NCBI GenBank assembly: GCA_013396655.1
Contig: WBMV01001117.1
Location: 1 to 64,000, forward strand
Source: Campylorhamphus procurvoides
Taxonomy: Eukaryota; Chordata; Aves; Passeriformes; Dendrocolaptidae
Length of the DNA stretch: 64,000 bases
Reading direction: 5' to 3'
The position numbers and the translations under genes were made by a program. Within the stretch, counting starts at the first letter, position 1. Each line of letters starts with the position of its first letter. Below, piece by piece: positions 24,701 to 61,794 of this stretch. The notes under the pieces are model-generated. The model was not told where the DNA came from and ran no database searches. It saw nothing but the letters and a program-made list of their open reading frames with translations.

Positions 24701-27700
24701 TGACATTAACAGATTCCAAAGGGAGAGAGAGAGACACAGGTCCCTGCAGTTTTTCTCCAGTGCTGTCTACACACAAAAATCCCTGCAGTAATTAATGTGT
24801 AAATAACTGCATCGCTGCTTCTTCCAGCCATCCTTCAACACCCACTTTTGTCCTGTTGTAAGTGAATGTATTTGCCAACAAGCAGTAATTAAAGTGCAGA
24901 AGCTGTGGGTGATAGTGTAGAGCATCAGTGTCATCCTCTGTGTGACTCACGTTCCTGCTCTCTTCCTGTGACTGGGACCTGTCATCAATGCCAGTGCCTC
25001 TTCCAGAAGGGATGAGGTCAAAATAAAAAATCCCCTTCTCCCCTGTTGCAGCCACGACTAGAACATTAGTTATATTCTTTTCCTCCTCAGACCATATTGC
25101 TCCAACCTTGTGTTACCACCAGGAGAGGCAACCATAAGAGTAACTACCAAAATACACCAAAACTCACAGCAGATGGTCAGGCAAGGGGAGTTGGCACTCA
25201 CCTATTTTGTCTTCTCAAAACCCTGACAGATGCCCAGCAGGTCATGAATCATCCCTGCACTGGCGGAGGTGAATTTACCCCGTAGGAGTCAGCTGTCATT
25301 TTTCGTGCTCAGAAGCAAGAAGCACATGCTGGGGTGTGGTAGATTTCAGAAAGTGCTACCAGATGATATCATCACCTGCCCAGTCCCCAAATTACTGCTT
25401 CCTGAGCCACTGGGTGTTTGTATGCTGGAGGATAAACACACTGCAATGGTATCAGAGACACAGTTGCTCTGTGGGTGGCCACACTCAAATTTTAAATAGA
25501 AAGGATCCTGCGAGGCTCATCCCATCCATCTTGCCATATGTTCACAGCTATTGCCACCTGAACCGGATGGGCTTATGGTGTCAGCCCTGCCCCACCAGTA
25601 AGGCAGCATGGCCATACACATCCTTGCTGCACCCAACTCCTGCCCAGTCCATCTTTCTGTACAGATGCTCTGTGTGGAACAGGCAGGAATTGGACATGGC
25701 ATGGACACAGCCCCAAAGACTTCTTGTGGGACACAGCTCACAAGAACTGGTGGAGCTGAACCTTAGTGGAGGATGTCTTGGAAAACAAGGAAGGTTGGTG
25801 AGTCTGAAACAGTGACTTGAGGAACGCAGAGAGGGATGTGAAAAGAGCAGACAAGAAAAAATGACAAAGGTGGAGAGGGAAGAAAAGGTACAAATGCTCA
25901 TGCTTATAGGCACGCTAGAGCTGCAGAGAGGAAAGCTATGTTTTCATTTCAGGGCCTGCTTGTTGCTATCAGCTGTAATCACTATAGCAGTGCCTCCTTT
26001 CCACAGCAGTTTTACTCACACTTTTTACTGTCACTTCTTTTTTCTGCCCCCAGGCTCAGCTGCAAGCTTTTACACTAGAAATAGTTATAAATGTTGGCAG
26101 ATAAACATCCCTCCTCCCAGCCCTGGAGAAATGGAGTGGCTGACAGCAGTGAAGGACAGCTGGCCATTCCCTGGTGAATGTCAGGTCCCCATGCCCCTGA
26201 AATCCCAGTTCATGTTTTAAGCACAGTATAAAGACCTGATGTCTTACCCAGAGAGCTGACAGTCCATGCACACTGGGGGGATGTAACATACCGTGCAGAA
26301 AGTTGTGTCACAGCAACACACGTTGTTCCCAACCCTGAGAGACAGTGGTCACATGCCAACACAGAAATCATAGTGGGAAGAAAGGAAAGAGCAAGAGAGA
26401 AGATGCTAAAGAGTTGAGTAGTAGGAAACTGAGGATTTTAAAGAAGGAGAAGAAAGGCAGCTGACAAACAGCAGTAGCTGCCCTTCAGCCTGGGCCAGAG
26501 GAGCCCACTGAGGCTGCAGGTCACACACCACAGCTCTGGGCTTTGGCACAGCTGTCCCAGTCAGCTGGGCTGGCCAGGAACAACCAGCTACTGCATGTGC
26601 TTCTCTGCACAGAACTAGAGCTGAGAGGTGACACCTTGTCCCTCTGGCCCCCAGTCACATTCGGTGACCCAGGCAGTGTCTTGGTAAGGAACTGCAGCTG
26701 TCAGCCCACTTACAGCCATGTGATGGCCTCACCAGAAACTACTTGTTTCAGTTCTCCTTTCCAGCAACAGTTACAAAATGGCTTTTAAAAGAGTTCTTAA
26801 AATACGAAAGTGAACAGATCTTTTATGGGCTGTAAAAGAATCATCTTTCATTTGGTTCAAAAAAAACCCTTTGTGATATCTTTGCTGATGGGCTAGAGTC
26901 CCACCTGCTGTACAGAAGTCATGAGAACTGCACTAAAATAGGCAGTCTAATTTTCAAGAAGGGAAACATCAGAGACTCAGACAGAATTCTTAAGAATAAT
27001 ACTGTAGCTGGGCAGCAATTAACTATGGCTCCCTTGAAGCTTTCAGGGCCTAACCAGCTGCCAATTTCAATGACTGAAGTTCGTCCAAGGGTAATAAATA
27101 CAAGTGCTGGTTAGCATTGCTTCACAGGCTGGAACACCAGCTAATACCAGTCTGCTGAGTATACACCCAAGATTGCTGTTTATAACGTTAAGGCTGCTTT
27201 CTCCCTTCCCCCAGTTTTGGATTTCAAACACAAGGATGCACTTTTTCACTATATAAAATCCTGCCCAGGAGCTGTTTGAAGCTCCCCAGATGAACAAGGT
27301 GCATCTTTCCATGGCCAACCCCAGCTCTCTCAAGATAATCTTAAGATAGATGTACTTACCATGCTGGAAGATCACCTCCTGTGTGAATGTCCTGTTGTAT
27401 GCTGATGTTACTCCCACCTCTATGTACGAGGGTCAGCACGCATGCTTTTCATCAGCAGATTTGTTTTAGCCTCTTCTGTTTTTCTTCCCCTCCTTCTGTA
27501 GACCACTTCCTCTTAAGCACTGAGTTTCACAACATGCACTGACAGAGTCCCAAGTTATCATTTGGTTGTTGTGACCCCATTGTTAGAATTCAGGTCCTGA
27601 TCTTCACCTGTTCAGCATAACCTTTTGTAATGTTTACACTCTGTTGGATGGCCAAGTTCCCACACGGTGGTGTAAAGTCAGTCTAGGTCAGCACCAGAAG

Positions 27701-30216
27701 ACACGGTCGGAAGGACTGCTCAGCTTTGGTGCTGTTTGCATCCCAGACACAGCAGTATTCTCACTGCATCACTTTTAACCCACCAGAAACTTAATTTTAA
27801 ACAGACAAATAAACCCTTCAAAATCACCTCTACCCAGTTTCTCTGGCAAGCACTCTCCTGCTCAATCATCCTTGGACAAATGTAAGGAAGCAAACTACCT
27901 TCCCTGAAATAATATAGTTTCCTTAAACACATGGCATTTGGGATTTGCAGTGATGTAGTCGAGTGGCAAGGTTACACCTGACATTGAATTTGGGGCAGTT
28001 TCTAAGAAATTATGTCTTCTGCAAAAATCCAAAGGCTGCACCTCAGCAGACACAACTCACTCTGGCAATGCTGGTGTTATTCTCCAGGCAGCCCCTCATT
28101 CCTATTGAACCCAAGGATGCAGTTCCCTAGTTCAGTACCAGAGGAAGGACACAGTGAGGAATCAATGGAGAGACAACTTGGAAAACAAGGCTTTATCCTA
28201 AGTTGTATTAAGCTGCTGAAGATGGAAAAGCAAAGAGGAGCCAGAGGATGGGTCAGGTATGGCAGAAAGATGCCTTTCCCTGGGAAGGTGACAGCATCAT
28301 GAGTCCACTCCTTCCCCTGAGACCAAAACACGAGCCTTAACTCAAAGATGGCCAAAAGCTGGAAAAAAGATGGTGGAGTAGATAGGACACCTGTCTGATA
28401 AGCCAGCTCTCTCCTGAATTTATTGCTGTGCACAGATCACTTGACACTGCAGCCATCCCAAATTTCTATTAAGAGAGGGGTTAAAAACAAGGCACAGGCT
28501 GCAGCTGTCCCTATAGACATGGGCTACCAGCAAGCTGGAAGCAGGATCTGCAGCCAAGGAAAAGAGACCGCTCCAGCAAGCCACTGCCCTAAGGGTCCAA
28601 ACTGCCCCCAAGAAGTGTCCCTGTCCCTCTGTTGACTTCAGAGACTGAGCATCCAAACTATTTCAGCTAAGTGCCTGCTTATATGCAGGACTGAAATCCT
28701 GGCATGAACTATGCCAACATAAATCACAAAAGCTCCCACTGGCTTTGGGATTGTACCCCACAGACAGCAGCACCTTTGTATGAAGTTCAGGACTTACCAT
28801 TTATTGCTCCAGTAACACCAGTTTAGGTCAGACTGGGAGAGGCTGGGTTATACCAGGGGAAGCACAGCTTCCAGAAAAATGACCTGTATTTCTCCTTCTT
28901 GGCAGCTCTCTAACCACTTGCAGCACTGATAATTTCCATCCTCATCCTCTCCAGCTTGCAAAACCCTGCCTTCCCTCTGCTCACCTGATCTCACATACCA
29001 GCCCAACAACAATTGTACATTTCTGATCTTACTAGCAGCATTGTAGTTTTGCAGGAAGGAAAAGAGTGTCAAGTTTCAGGGCAAACAAACAATCTCCTTT
29101 GTTCTTCTTCTTCCCCGTCTCTCAGACAAGGCTCCTTCTACCAGTAGCTCTGGCTGACTTGCCACCATCCCACACACAGAGTAAACACATCTCTCACTGT
29201 ACACTTGGATGGTTCTCTGTGCTTGATGTACTCGCTCTAAAAAAGGGACTCCAGTTTATCAGAAGGGTGCATTAAAAGATACAGTGAAAGAGCTTTTTCT
29301 GCCTATGTGGGAGATCTGCTAAGAAGAAACTGCCAGTTTAACACGTTCTTATCTCTGAGAGCTAATTATAGACAAAAACGTCACTACCACTGCAGACATT
29401 ACTACAAAACAATACTTTCTGTTGCATGAGAACAAGGCTGGGCCCCAAACACCAACAGTCAACAGAAGGATGGGAGGCAGCAACAGCCAGTCCTTACACT
29501 TGAAAAGAAAAATTCTCTATTTATACTTCATGTCAAAAGATTGTATATACTCAATGGGCTTGGGGAGGAAGGGGGGGAACCCAAAAGAAGTAATTTCAGG
29601 TCAAGAATTGTGAAGTGATTCAGCTGACAAGCCTAGAGAAAATTCCAAAGTCTAAAAAATATTGTGATTTGTGTGGAAATATTTTTAAAGATTTACTCAA
29701 TTTACATTTAAAAAGAAATAAATAAATTCACTAAAATATCTGACCATGGACTTGAAAAATTTATCTTGAAATATTTAACTTATTTTAAATCATTTTACTC
29801 AACCTAAAACTATATACTAAATATTTGCCAGGCATGTTTTGATTGGAAGAATATTTCAATTTAAAAATAAATAAAATCAGTGATTCACATAGCCCAAGGG
29901 ATTGTAGAGAGTCCTTTGGTGTCTCAGTGTTGTCACTCCTCTTGTGTGGCACTCAGCCTCCAGTGGCACCTGGGAAAGATGACCTGCAAAGCTTCAGTGT
30001 GTGCTGTCTGTCTTGAATGTATCTGGCGTTGTATTACAGGAATTATACTCCTTCTCTTTGATTTATAAATTACCTGTCAGTCCAGGACACCACTGACCCA
30101 ATGCAGTCACAGTCCTCATGTCCCCCTAAATACATTTTTTCCCTTACAGCGTGGCTGCTTTCCCTGTGGTGAAGGTTATAATTCTGGTATAATCCATCCT
30201 CTGTGTTATAATCCAT
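12536..30216 (-). CDS. PLD4: PLD4, phospholipase D family member 4 (complete coding model, 10 exons)
   Basis: Join, in coding order: 30216-30148, 22225-22017, 21317-21134, 19760-19640, 19299-19172, 19003-18803, 18273-18134, 15183-15018, 14103-14007, 12744-12536. All introns are GT-AG and all phases match. The coding length is 1524 bases, so 507 residues plus stop, essentially the human length (506, from memory). The product is a type II membrane protein: a 23-residue cytoplasmic tail, then a membrane anchor ([20 protein letters not shown]), then a lumenal domain with two HKD motifs, HSKFWIVD...GSANMDW and HNKYMVTD...[10 protein letters not shown]. In mammals PLD4 (like PLD3) is an endolysosomal 5' exonuclease for single-stranded DNA and RNA that restrains TLR7/TLR9 signalling. 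Several N-glycosylation sequons are visible (NCS, NYS). Only the first exon rests on splice logic alone. Confidence 0.93.
14007..14103 (-). CDS. PLD4: PLD4 coding exon 9 (second HKD motif)
   Basis: Acceptor CCCTCCAG, donor G|GTATGT. It encodes [20 protein letters not shown] followed by [12 protein letters not shown]. The second motif reads HNKYMVTD, a full HxKxxxxD. Confidence 0.94.
15018..15183 (-). CDS. PLD4: PLD4 coding exon 8
   Basis: Acceptor TTCTTCAG, donor GTG|GTATGA. It encodes [20 protein letters not shown], then [20 protein letters not shown] and ISVDV, aligning with the segment before HKD2. Confidence 0.93.
17085..17190 (+). mobile_element. CR1 3'-end fragment in a PLD4 intron
   Basis: The sense CR1 3' sequence is recognisable: gcaacctggtctagtggaa, cctgcccatggcaggcaggg, and the end ctttctatgactctgtgatt. 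Antisense to PLD4, between exons 7 and 8. Confidence 0.85.
17705..18062 (-). mobile_element. CR1-type fragment in a PLD4 intron
   Basis: Starts with agaatcactaaggttggaaaagacc and continues through aggatcatcaagtccaact and the later cctaatatctagtctaaa-like block, typical of a bird CR1 3' region on the minus strand, about 70 bases from exon 7. Confidence 0.85.
18134..18273 (-). CDS. PLD4: PLD4 coding exon 7
   Basis: Acceptor CTTTACAG, donor AAG|GTACAA. It encodes [20 protein letters not shown] and [16 protein letters not shown], strongly conserved in PLD3/PLD4. It follows a CR1 fragment (17705-18062) inserted in the next intron. Confidence 0.94.
18306..18450. repeat. G/T-rich simple tract
   Basis: Long irregular runs of gtttgtttg, ggttggttgg and poly-T on the plus strand, beginning about 30 bases upstream (transcript sense) of PLD4 exon 7. 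On the transcribed strand it is an A/C-rich run. Confidence 0.9.
18803..19003 (-). CDS. PLD4: PLD4 coding exon 6
   Basis: Acceptor TTTGCAG, donor TCT|GTAAGT; exactly 67 codons. It starts [18 protein letters not shown], closely matching the PLD4 segment after HKD1, and ends KAYFS. Sequons NCS and NYS suggest lumenal glycosylation. Confidence 0.94.
19172..19299 (-). CDS. PLD4: PLD4 coding exon 5 (first HKD motif)
   Basis: Acceptor TATGCAG, donor CAG|GTAAGC. It contains [13 protein letters not shown] and [13 protein letters not shown]: the first HxKxxxxD catalytic motif with the downstream GS/N residues intact. Confidence 0.96.
19640..19760 (-). CDS. PLD4: PLD4 coding exon 4
   Basis: Acceptor CACACAG, donor G|GTAATT. 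It encodes [20 protein letters not shown] followed by [20 protein letters not shown], matching the segment before HKD1 in PLD4. 121 bases, phase 0 to 1. Confidence 0.9.
21134..21317 (-). CDS. PLD4: PLD4 coding exon 3
   Basis: Acceptor TTTCAG, donor CAG|GTAGGA. It encodes [13 protein letters not shown], then the conserved PLD3/4 segment ending [20 protein letters not shown], the start of the first catalytic half. Phase 2 in, phase 0 out. Confidence 0.93.
22017..22225 (-). CDS. PLD4: PLD4 coding exon 2 (signal anchor and stalk)
   Basis: The acceptor GTTCTAG precedes TTTCAAATC and the donor is CAG|GTGAGT. It encodes the 20-residue hydrophobic anchor followed by an acidic stalk ([15 protein letters not shown]) and ends RSNDSC plus two bases. 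The following exon supplies the serine codon, as at the homologous human junction. Confidence 0.88.
22395..22516 (+). mobile_element. CR1 3'-end fragment in PLD4 intron 1
   Basis: Sense CR1 3' end: aggccagcttggatagggct, gcaacctgatctagttgatgtccctgctcattgcagggg and the terminal ctattctatgac. Confidence 0.85.
23470..23960 (+). mobile_element. Probable solo LTR of an endogenous retrovirus (ends uncertain)
   Basis: The core looks like an LTR promoter: an inverted CCAAT box (cccattggtca, near 23720), a TATA element (cctatatataca, near 23780), then a pyrimidine-rich segment and an end near ccatcccaaca. No internal gag/pol/env frames are attached. I could not find convincing target-site duplications, so the borders and the retroviral nature remain uncertain. 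Confidence 0.35.
30148..30216 (-). CDS. PLD4: PLD4 coding exon 1 (cytoplasmic tail)
   Basis: ATG at 30216 has a good context (AACAGG before it, G after it: purine at -3 and G at +4). 23 codons run to the donor CACGCT|GTAAGG, phase 0, exactly what the next exon needs. The peptide starts [17 protein letters not shown], a plausible short cytosolic tail before the membrane anchor. I chose it because the other donor-like sites examined in intron 1 hit a stop in the required frame, leave only an ATG, or encode no plausible tail. It is inferred, not supported by similarity. Confidence 0.7.
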
Positions 30217-32340
30217 CCTGTTTGAGCCTGCCCAGGTGTCAGCAGCTGGAAGGGAGATCCATTCCCTGGGAGAAACAACACCCAAAGGAGGGACCTGCTC
30301 CCTGTGGTTACTGCTCTTACTAAAGCCATGGATCCTTTAGTTGAAACTGAACTTCACCCTTGCCTCTGGATCCTTTCTTGTCTATGAAGTGTCTCCAGAT
30401 GCCAGGTGGATGCCACATTTTGTGTTTGTAATCTTTTGGGTTTGTGTTTTGTTTTCCTTCTCATGGTTCCTGCGAGGTGAATGCTGACAGAAGTGTTAGT
30501 GTTGAACAAACCATTTCTGGCACCAACTCTTCTGGCACAGACAGTGCTTTCAGTAATTTCTGTTCGGAGGAAGAGAAAAGGCTTAATCAGGGAAGAGTCC
30601 TAGTGAGCACTATTTTCTGTTTGTTATTCTCAGTCAAGACACCTAAGCAGCCTTTTCACTAAATTAACACACTTTTTCTAGACAACTGCATAGGTGTGCT
30701 TCCATGCTCCCAGTCTTTGCAGGGTTGAATCCAAATGGTTGCACCGCATTTGGAAAAACAACACACCTCCCAGGCAAACTGCCCACTGCTACCCCACACC
30801 AACCTGGTCCTCACCAGAAAAAGCTGAGACCAGCAGGGCTTTGCTCTTCAACAGCTCACAGATGTCCCTACCAAAAAAAGCACAGTCCTCTCCCACCATC
30901 TCATGGGCAGGACCCAACAGATGAGGGTCTCCTGCTGGATCTCCATAGGACATCATAAAAAGGAGAACCTGTCCCCTCCGATGACTTAAAGGTTTTGCTC
31001 TAAGGAAGGATCCTGCAAACCCTACTCAAGGCAAACCCTTTCTGCAGTTCCCTGCTATGCACATGTGGAAAACCAGGCTCTATTTCCCAAAGCAAATGAG
31101 GATGTTGAAGAGCCAGGCAGGCTTGCAGCTGAATGCTCAGCAGGAAGATGCACAGAGGAGATCATTACTTTTCCCATCTATCCTTTAAATTCTGCCAGAT
31201 TGCAGCTTTCATTATGCTGAAAATAGTTTTGGCCACAGTTCTGCTGCCTCTTCTGTTTATTCAGTCAGACTGTTAAAAATTAATGAAGTGGGTGCACTAT
31301 TGATTTCAAAAGGGCATTTTGCACAGCATCCTGACTCAAACACCACTCTGGACTGCCAGGGAAGCCTGTGGAGAGGCAATACCATGTGTAACCCAGCCCT
31401 GTATTGTGGAGAGCACAGAAAACCTTCTCTGCAGACACAGCACATGCAAACTAAGTTTCAGAAAGCTTTTTAGGAGAGGCAGATGATTTTTTCTTTTTAA
31501 ACACAAAATCCCTCTCTAAAACTTTTAAATACAAAAGGTCTCACATTCAAGTATCTAATGGAAAGGTCACCAGGGGATGGAAAGTCTCCCACTGATTCTA
31601 GTTAGGGACTAATATTTTCTTCCCCTTTCTGTTTTAGTTATTGCTGGCAAACAATGCCATGTTTTCATCAGCTGCATGTGTTCTGCTTCCTATAGGAGCT
31701 GTGCTAATGCAGAGTCCCACTAATGCAGGGTTGGGGAAGCTGGAGGCTGTGCAGAGGAGGAGGAATTAACATTATTACAAAAGTGCCAGGAAGGATGTAA
31801 AGCTCAGACAGAACTGCAGGAGGGAAGGAGGACACTTGCAGATGAAGGGAAAAGTAAAAATATTTCACAGACAAACTTCAGCACATATATATAAACATGT
31901 GTGTGTGTGTGTATGTATGTAAGGTGAGAGCAAAAGAGTTAAGTCTAATAATGTTTTCCTGTAATCACATACCTCCTGGGGAATGGTCATATCCAGGCTG
32001 GATTCAACCACCACTGTTAATCGCAGCAATGAAAAAAAGCAGTACTAAAAATTAAATCAAGCATCACATATCATACTCAGATGTACCACCCCTGAGTGAA
32101 GGAGACCTGAGGACTTCAACCTGTAACTACAGGAGGGGAAAGGGGTCTCCTGTTCTTTTGCAGAGGGATCTGTCCCAGCCATAGGTGTCATCAGGACTGA
32201 TCCAGTGGTGCTGCAAGTCTTCAGTTCCTGACAATTCTCTCAATGCACCACAGTTAACACCACTGTAAACAGGCAGCTGGAAAAGTTAGGCCACCAAACA
32301 CATACTCCCCTCCAAATTAACACACAAAATCCATTTTATC
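30217..32340. other. PLD4 upstream region / intergenic gap to CEP170B
   Basis: Between the PLD4 start codon and the probable CEP170B 3' end. It should hold the PLD4 5'UTR and promoter, but I see no unmistakable TATA box or CpG island. Short frames at 30694-30958 overlap each other and have no recognisable product. Confidence 0.4.
31898..31920. repeat. (TG)n / TATG simple repeat
   Basis: A perfect TG run followed by gtatgtatgt, in the intergenic gap. Confidence 0.9.
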
Positions 32341-35300
32341 ACATGATATAAGAATGATTTATTAGAGCAACTTTATGATAAAATTATATAAAATAACAAT
32401 TTGGTTCTTTAAAGACATCCACAATATCACCTTGAAACAAAATGTACAGATACTGCCTATAATCCAAACAAAAATAAATTACCATTCAAGAACAAAAAAA
32501 AACAAACAAAAAAAAAAGACAAAACCAAAAGCAGAAAGAAATCAGGGCAGGAGAAAGAAATCAAAATTATACACAGCATTTCAAGAGGGTGTGGAAAAGA
32601 GAAAGTCATTAATTGATTCAAGTTATACAAACGTGTTTCAGCTTTACTCTCAGACAGCTCAGCTTGCATTTGTGTTGCATGCAAATGGAATGATCCAGTG
32701 AACAGTTCAGAACAGCAGAATCAGCAGCATAACAACAGCAGAGAGTGAAATAGGCACAATTCAGCACGGGGCACATAGAAAGTGAACAGGTAGTTCTGTC
32801 TGGTCTTTGCAAAAGTTATACACATTTACCAACTTCAAAAATAGCTAGTGTGATCTGCAAAACAACAAAAAACTAGTAGAGTCTTGCACTTAAATACTTT
32901 ACACTTTCTTATCTCTTTTTTTTGTCTCCTTTTTTGTCAGTAGGCTGTATGTAAACATTCCACTAGTTGTACCTTTACTAGAATACTCAAAGATGATGCA
33001 GTCGTTCTTTTCTCCTGGAGCACAACCACGACATGGCATCACTGCAGATACAGCTATGTCCTCGCTCACAAAGCTCTTACACATCTATGCAGGAATTTAC
33101 ATTCATGCCATCAGAACAGAGTAACAGCATTTTACATTTGAAAGCATCAAACTGAGAACATGGTTTTCAAGTATAGTGGAAGAGCTGAGGGCTGGGATTT
33201 TGAAAGGTGCTCAGGGCATCAGGCACTCAAAGCATATGGAAACCCAGAACTCGAGCACTTGCTTCCCTGAGACTTTGAAAATCCCATCCTCTATTACATT
33301 TCTTTAGTCAGACACAAAAGACATGAAAGCAATATGGTATGAGTGACCTACAGATCACCATCACCCCTGCCAAGCTCAATGCAAGGCCCATCCACAGCTC
33401 ATGGAAGCCAACAGGAATCTCGTGCACTGATCCTGGGCCACCCAGATACACCACTACACATCAGTTAGGTTCACACTGGAGTCACACAGGCATGTTTCCA
33501 TGGTTGCATACAGTACTGCTTGTAAGAATGAACAATCAGCAGAGGGGTGGATAGCTCTTTGGCTTATCTGGAGCAGACAAGTGCAACGGGAGTACTTCGG
33601 AAGCAGTGAATACAAAAGAAAATATGTTGCATTTCATCCTTGATGAGCAAAACCGTTTTAAATGCAAAGAACCAAGGATGAACATTGTGTCAGGACACAG
33701 AAGCATTTCATAGTTTGGCTGAGTCACAAATAAAACAACTCAAGCTGTGCATCCTCCCTGCCTTCACACACACATTTCCAAATTATCAACAGACACTGAT
33801 TGTTGCATCCTTATTACTCACTTGAAGAGGTACCGTATTTTGCAGGTTGATTTAATTGATGCAAGGTGTCTGTGGGCTTGCTCTCAAGCTCAGAACAGAG
33901 CAACCAAGGAAGAAAACCCCTCCCTGATGTGTTCACAAATCAAAGAAGAATCAAGCAATTTTCAAGTGAAAGTAAACAGAAATCCCATCAAGGGCACATT
34001 GTAGAGAAACAGAATCCACCAGCACATTGGCATGAAGATGTGGAAGTAACAAATAATGATAGATGTCTTAGTAATTCACTTGTGTCTACAGCAAAACTGA
34101 AACTAACAGCAACACCTTATCTGTGAAGGTCCTTCAACTCCTAGTGAGTTGGGGTAGCACCTGGTCAGTTCAAACCCTACTAAGAAGGGCTTGAAAAATT
34201 GTGTCTCATATGTCAGGAACGATACCACCACTTATGATATTCACCAAGGACACAGTCAGGTATTTCAAGAAAAGACAGATCAGAATAAACAACTGAATTA
34301 GCACATTCAAATAGTGCATATATTACAGGCAGAACAACATCAAGGGCAAATTCTTTTTTTATTCTGTATTCATCTATGTGAAATCCAGCAGATTTCCTCA
34401 TGGAAGAGCATCTCCACACAAGCAGATGAGTCTTATAACCTACTGGAGACCTTGGAAGGATATTTGCACCTATTATTTACCAGCCTGCATCTTGCATGCT
34501 CAAAAAGAAACTAATGGCCTGTTGGCATACTCCCACTTTTGGGACCAAGCCTGTCTCTGCTGAAATCGATGGCAAGATCCCACTGAATTCACCAGGAAAG
34601 CAATCACGGTCTTCACTAAGGTTAAAGACTTTGTGAGCATCCCTATTTAAATTATTTTAACAGGTTCCCACTGTTACAACATTCTAGCAGAAAAGCTCAG
34701 GTAACTACTGAAGCTAACTAAGGAATCCACTACTCACCCCAAAATATAACGTCAGCACACAAGACGCAGTCAAGCTTGGGAAACCATTTCCACTGGTCAA
34801 ACTACATACTGTATGAGGGCAAAGTGGAACTCATCTGCTCACCTTTCCCTGTAAATTTATCCTCCACAGCTACAAAAGAATTTTTTTACCCCATTACTGC
34901 TTATTGATCTGGAAGAATGAAAAAGGAATCAATACAAGACAGAAAAAACTGGGAGCAAACACATGTGGAAGAGATCCCCTCAAAAACAACACTTTTGTTC
35001 TTAGAGTAACAAAAATTGCTTAGTGTTTTGCAGTTAAATACAAAGACAGAATACAAACCCCAGCTTTTTTTTTTTAAATAAGAAATTGCTCTGTGCAACT
35101 GCGCACAATCCTTAGCGTTTCTAGGATTATAACAGACCAAAAATTAAATCCAGACAAAAATCTCAAACATACCAAGTGCTTGACACTGCTGAACAGTTCC
35201 TGAAGAACACCACAGAACAGTGGCTTTTGCAAGCACTTTTGAAAAAATTCATAACAGAACTAGCCATAAAGATGGAGCTACATTGAAGCCATTATTTTTT

Positions 35301-36279
35301 CAGTGCTGTCAAAGGAAAACACTAGCTCACAGCAACTATGCAATGAAGTTTATTCCATGAGCCATTGGAACAGATGTTTTTCTTTGCAATTAGCTAATTG
35401 CAAACATCCTAGTCTTTGGCCCAGCCAAGAGTATTTGTAGCTCATTGTAAAAAAACTGTATACTTAAAAAAAAAAGGCAGCTTAAAGACAACATTTGTAC
35501 CGAAATAAAGAAAAATTTGGCAAGCTAAATTGTAACTCTTTGTACCTACCCCAAACTTTTAGTCTGAAATATAATCAAAATTAGTAACTGTATTGGTAGA
35601 TTTTACATGCATACCATTATTAACTTTTACCCTTTCCCAAGATAAAAACAAACGGTTTATTCTGTCTTGTTTTGGTTTCTAGACTGAAAAAAGGGATGCA
35701 CAACTTCAGTGTTGTTGCCTTTTTATGACTGCTGGAAAGGAATTCATACACAACTGCAGTAAGAGTTTCTCTCAGAAACTCACAATATTTATTGCACGAT
35801 TGCTCAGTTGGATTTGCACATTGATTCCAACAGAGCTGTAATGCTTCGCTTGTACACTTAAAAAAACCCTCAAGAAAATAAAACCCAAACAAATATAGTA
35901 CCAAAAAATGGTGTCTTTTTTTTAAATTGCGCCTCATTGCAACTGAATAATTATTAACAGGCCAATGCAAGAACACTTTAGCCTCGGCAGTTTTGAATGG
36001 AAAATATGCAAAGCCTGTTTTCTTATGGCACATTGGAAGAGTGAGTAATTTTGTAAAAATCAGTTTGCCTCTATGCTGAATATGTGCTGCTCCACAGTGC
36101 TAGTCTTGTTTAAAAGGCATACACAGACTTTCCATTCACCCTCACAGCATAGATTTTTCTTCTTTGTGCAACGTGTTAGCAATCTAAACAACTGCTCCAC
36201 ACAAATTGTCCACAAACCACTCATACACAATACTAATGCGACAGTAGATTACAATATAATAGCAATACAAAATATTGTA
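32341..36279 (-). other. CEP170B: CEP170B 3'UTR (extent inferred)
   Basis: About 3.9 kb of AT-rich sequence after the CEP170B stop, with no frame of interest. Polyadenylation hexamers on this strand lie at 35656, 35349 and, furthest, 32358. Use of the distal one would make most of this stretch 3'UTR; shorter isoforms are possible. The internal A-rich run near 32500 could prime oligo-dT falsely on plus-strand transcripts only. Confidence 0.5.
32358..32363 (-). terminator. Candidate distal CEP170B polyadenylation signal
   Basis: Plus strand tttatt, AATAAA on the gene strand, just before sequence that changes character. Proximal alternatives are at 35349-35354 and 35656-35661. Confidence 0.45.

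Positions 36280-61794
<25,515 letters not shown>

Larger units (their letters stand above)
22226..30147 (-). other. PLD4: PLD4 intron 1 (7.9 kb)
   Basis: A large first intron separates the 69-base first coding exon from the membrane-anchor exon. Apart from the CR1 piece and the probable LTR it holds only short unrelated frames. Two strong donor-like sites on the PLD4 strand end in ATG (27360 and 28798). Confidence 0.6.

Noticed and set aside
25190..25215. Donor-like AATAG|GTGAGT on the minus strand
   Set aside because: The phase needed for exon 2 ends in TAG, a stop.
30070..30285. Extended frame through the PLD4 first exon to the second donor-like site (CAG|GTAATT)
   Set aside because: It would end in the wrong phase for exon 2, while the GTAAGG donor at 30147 gives the right one.
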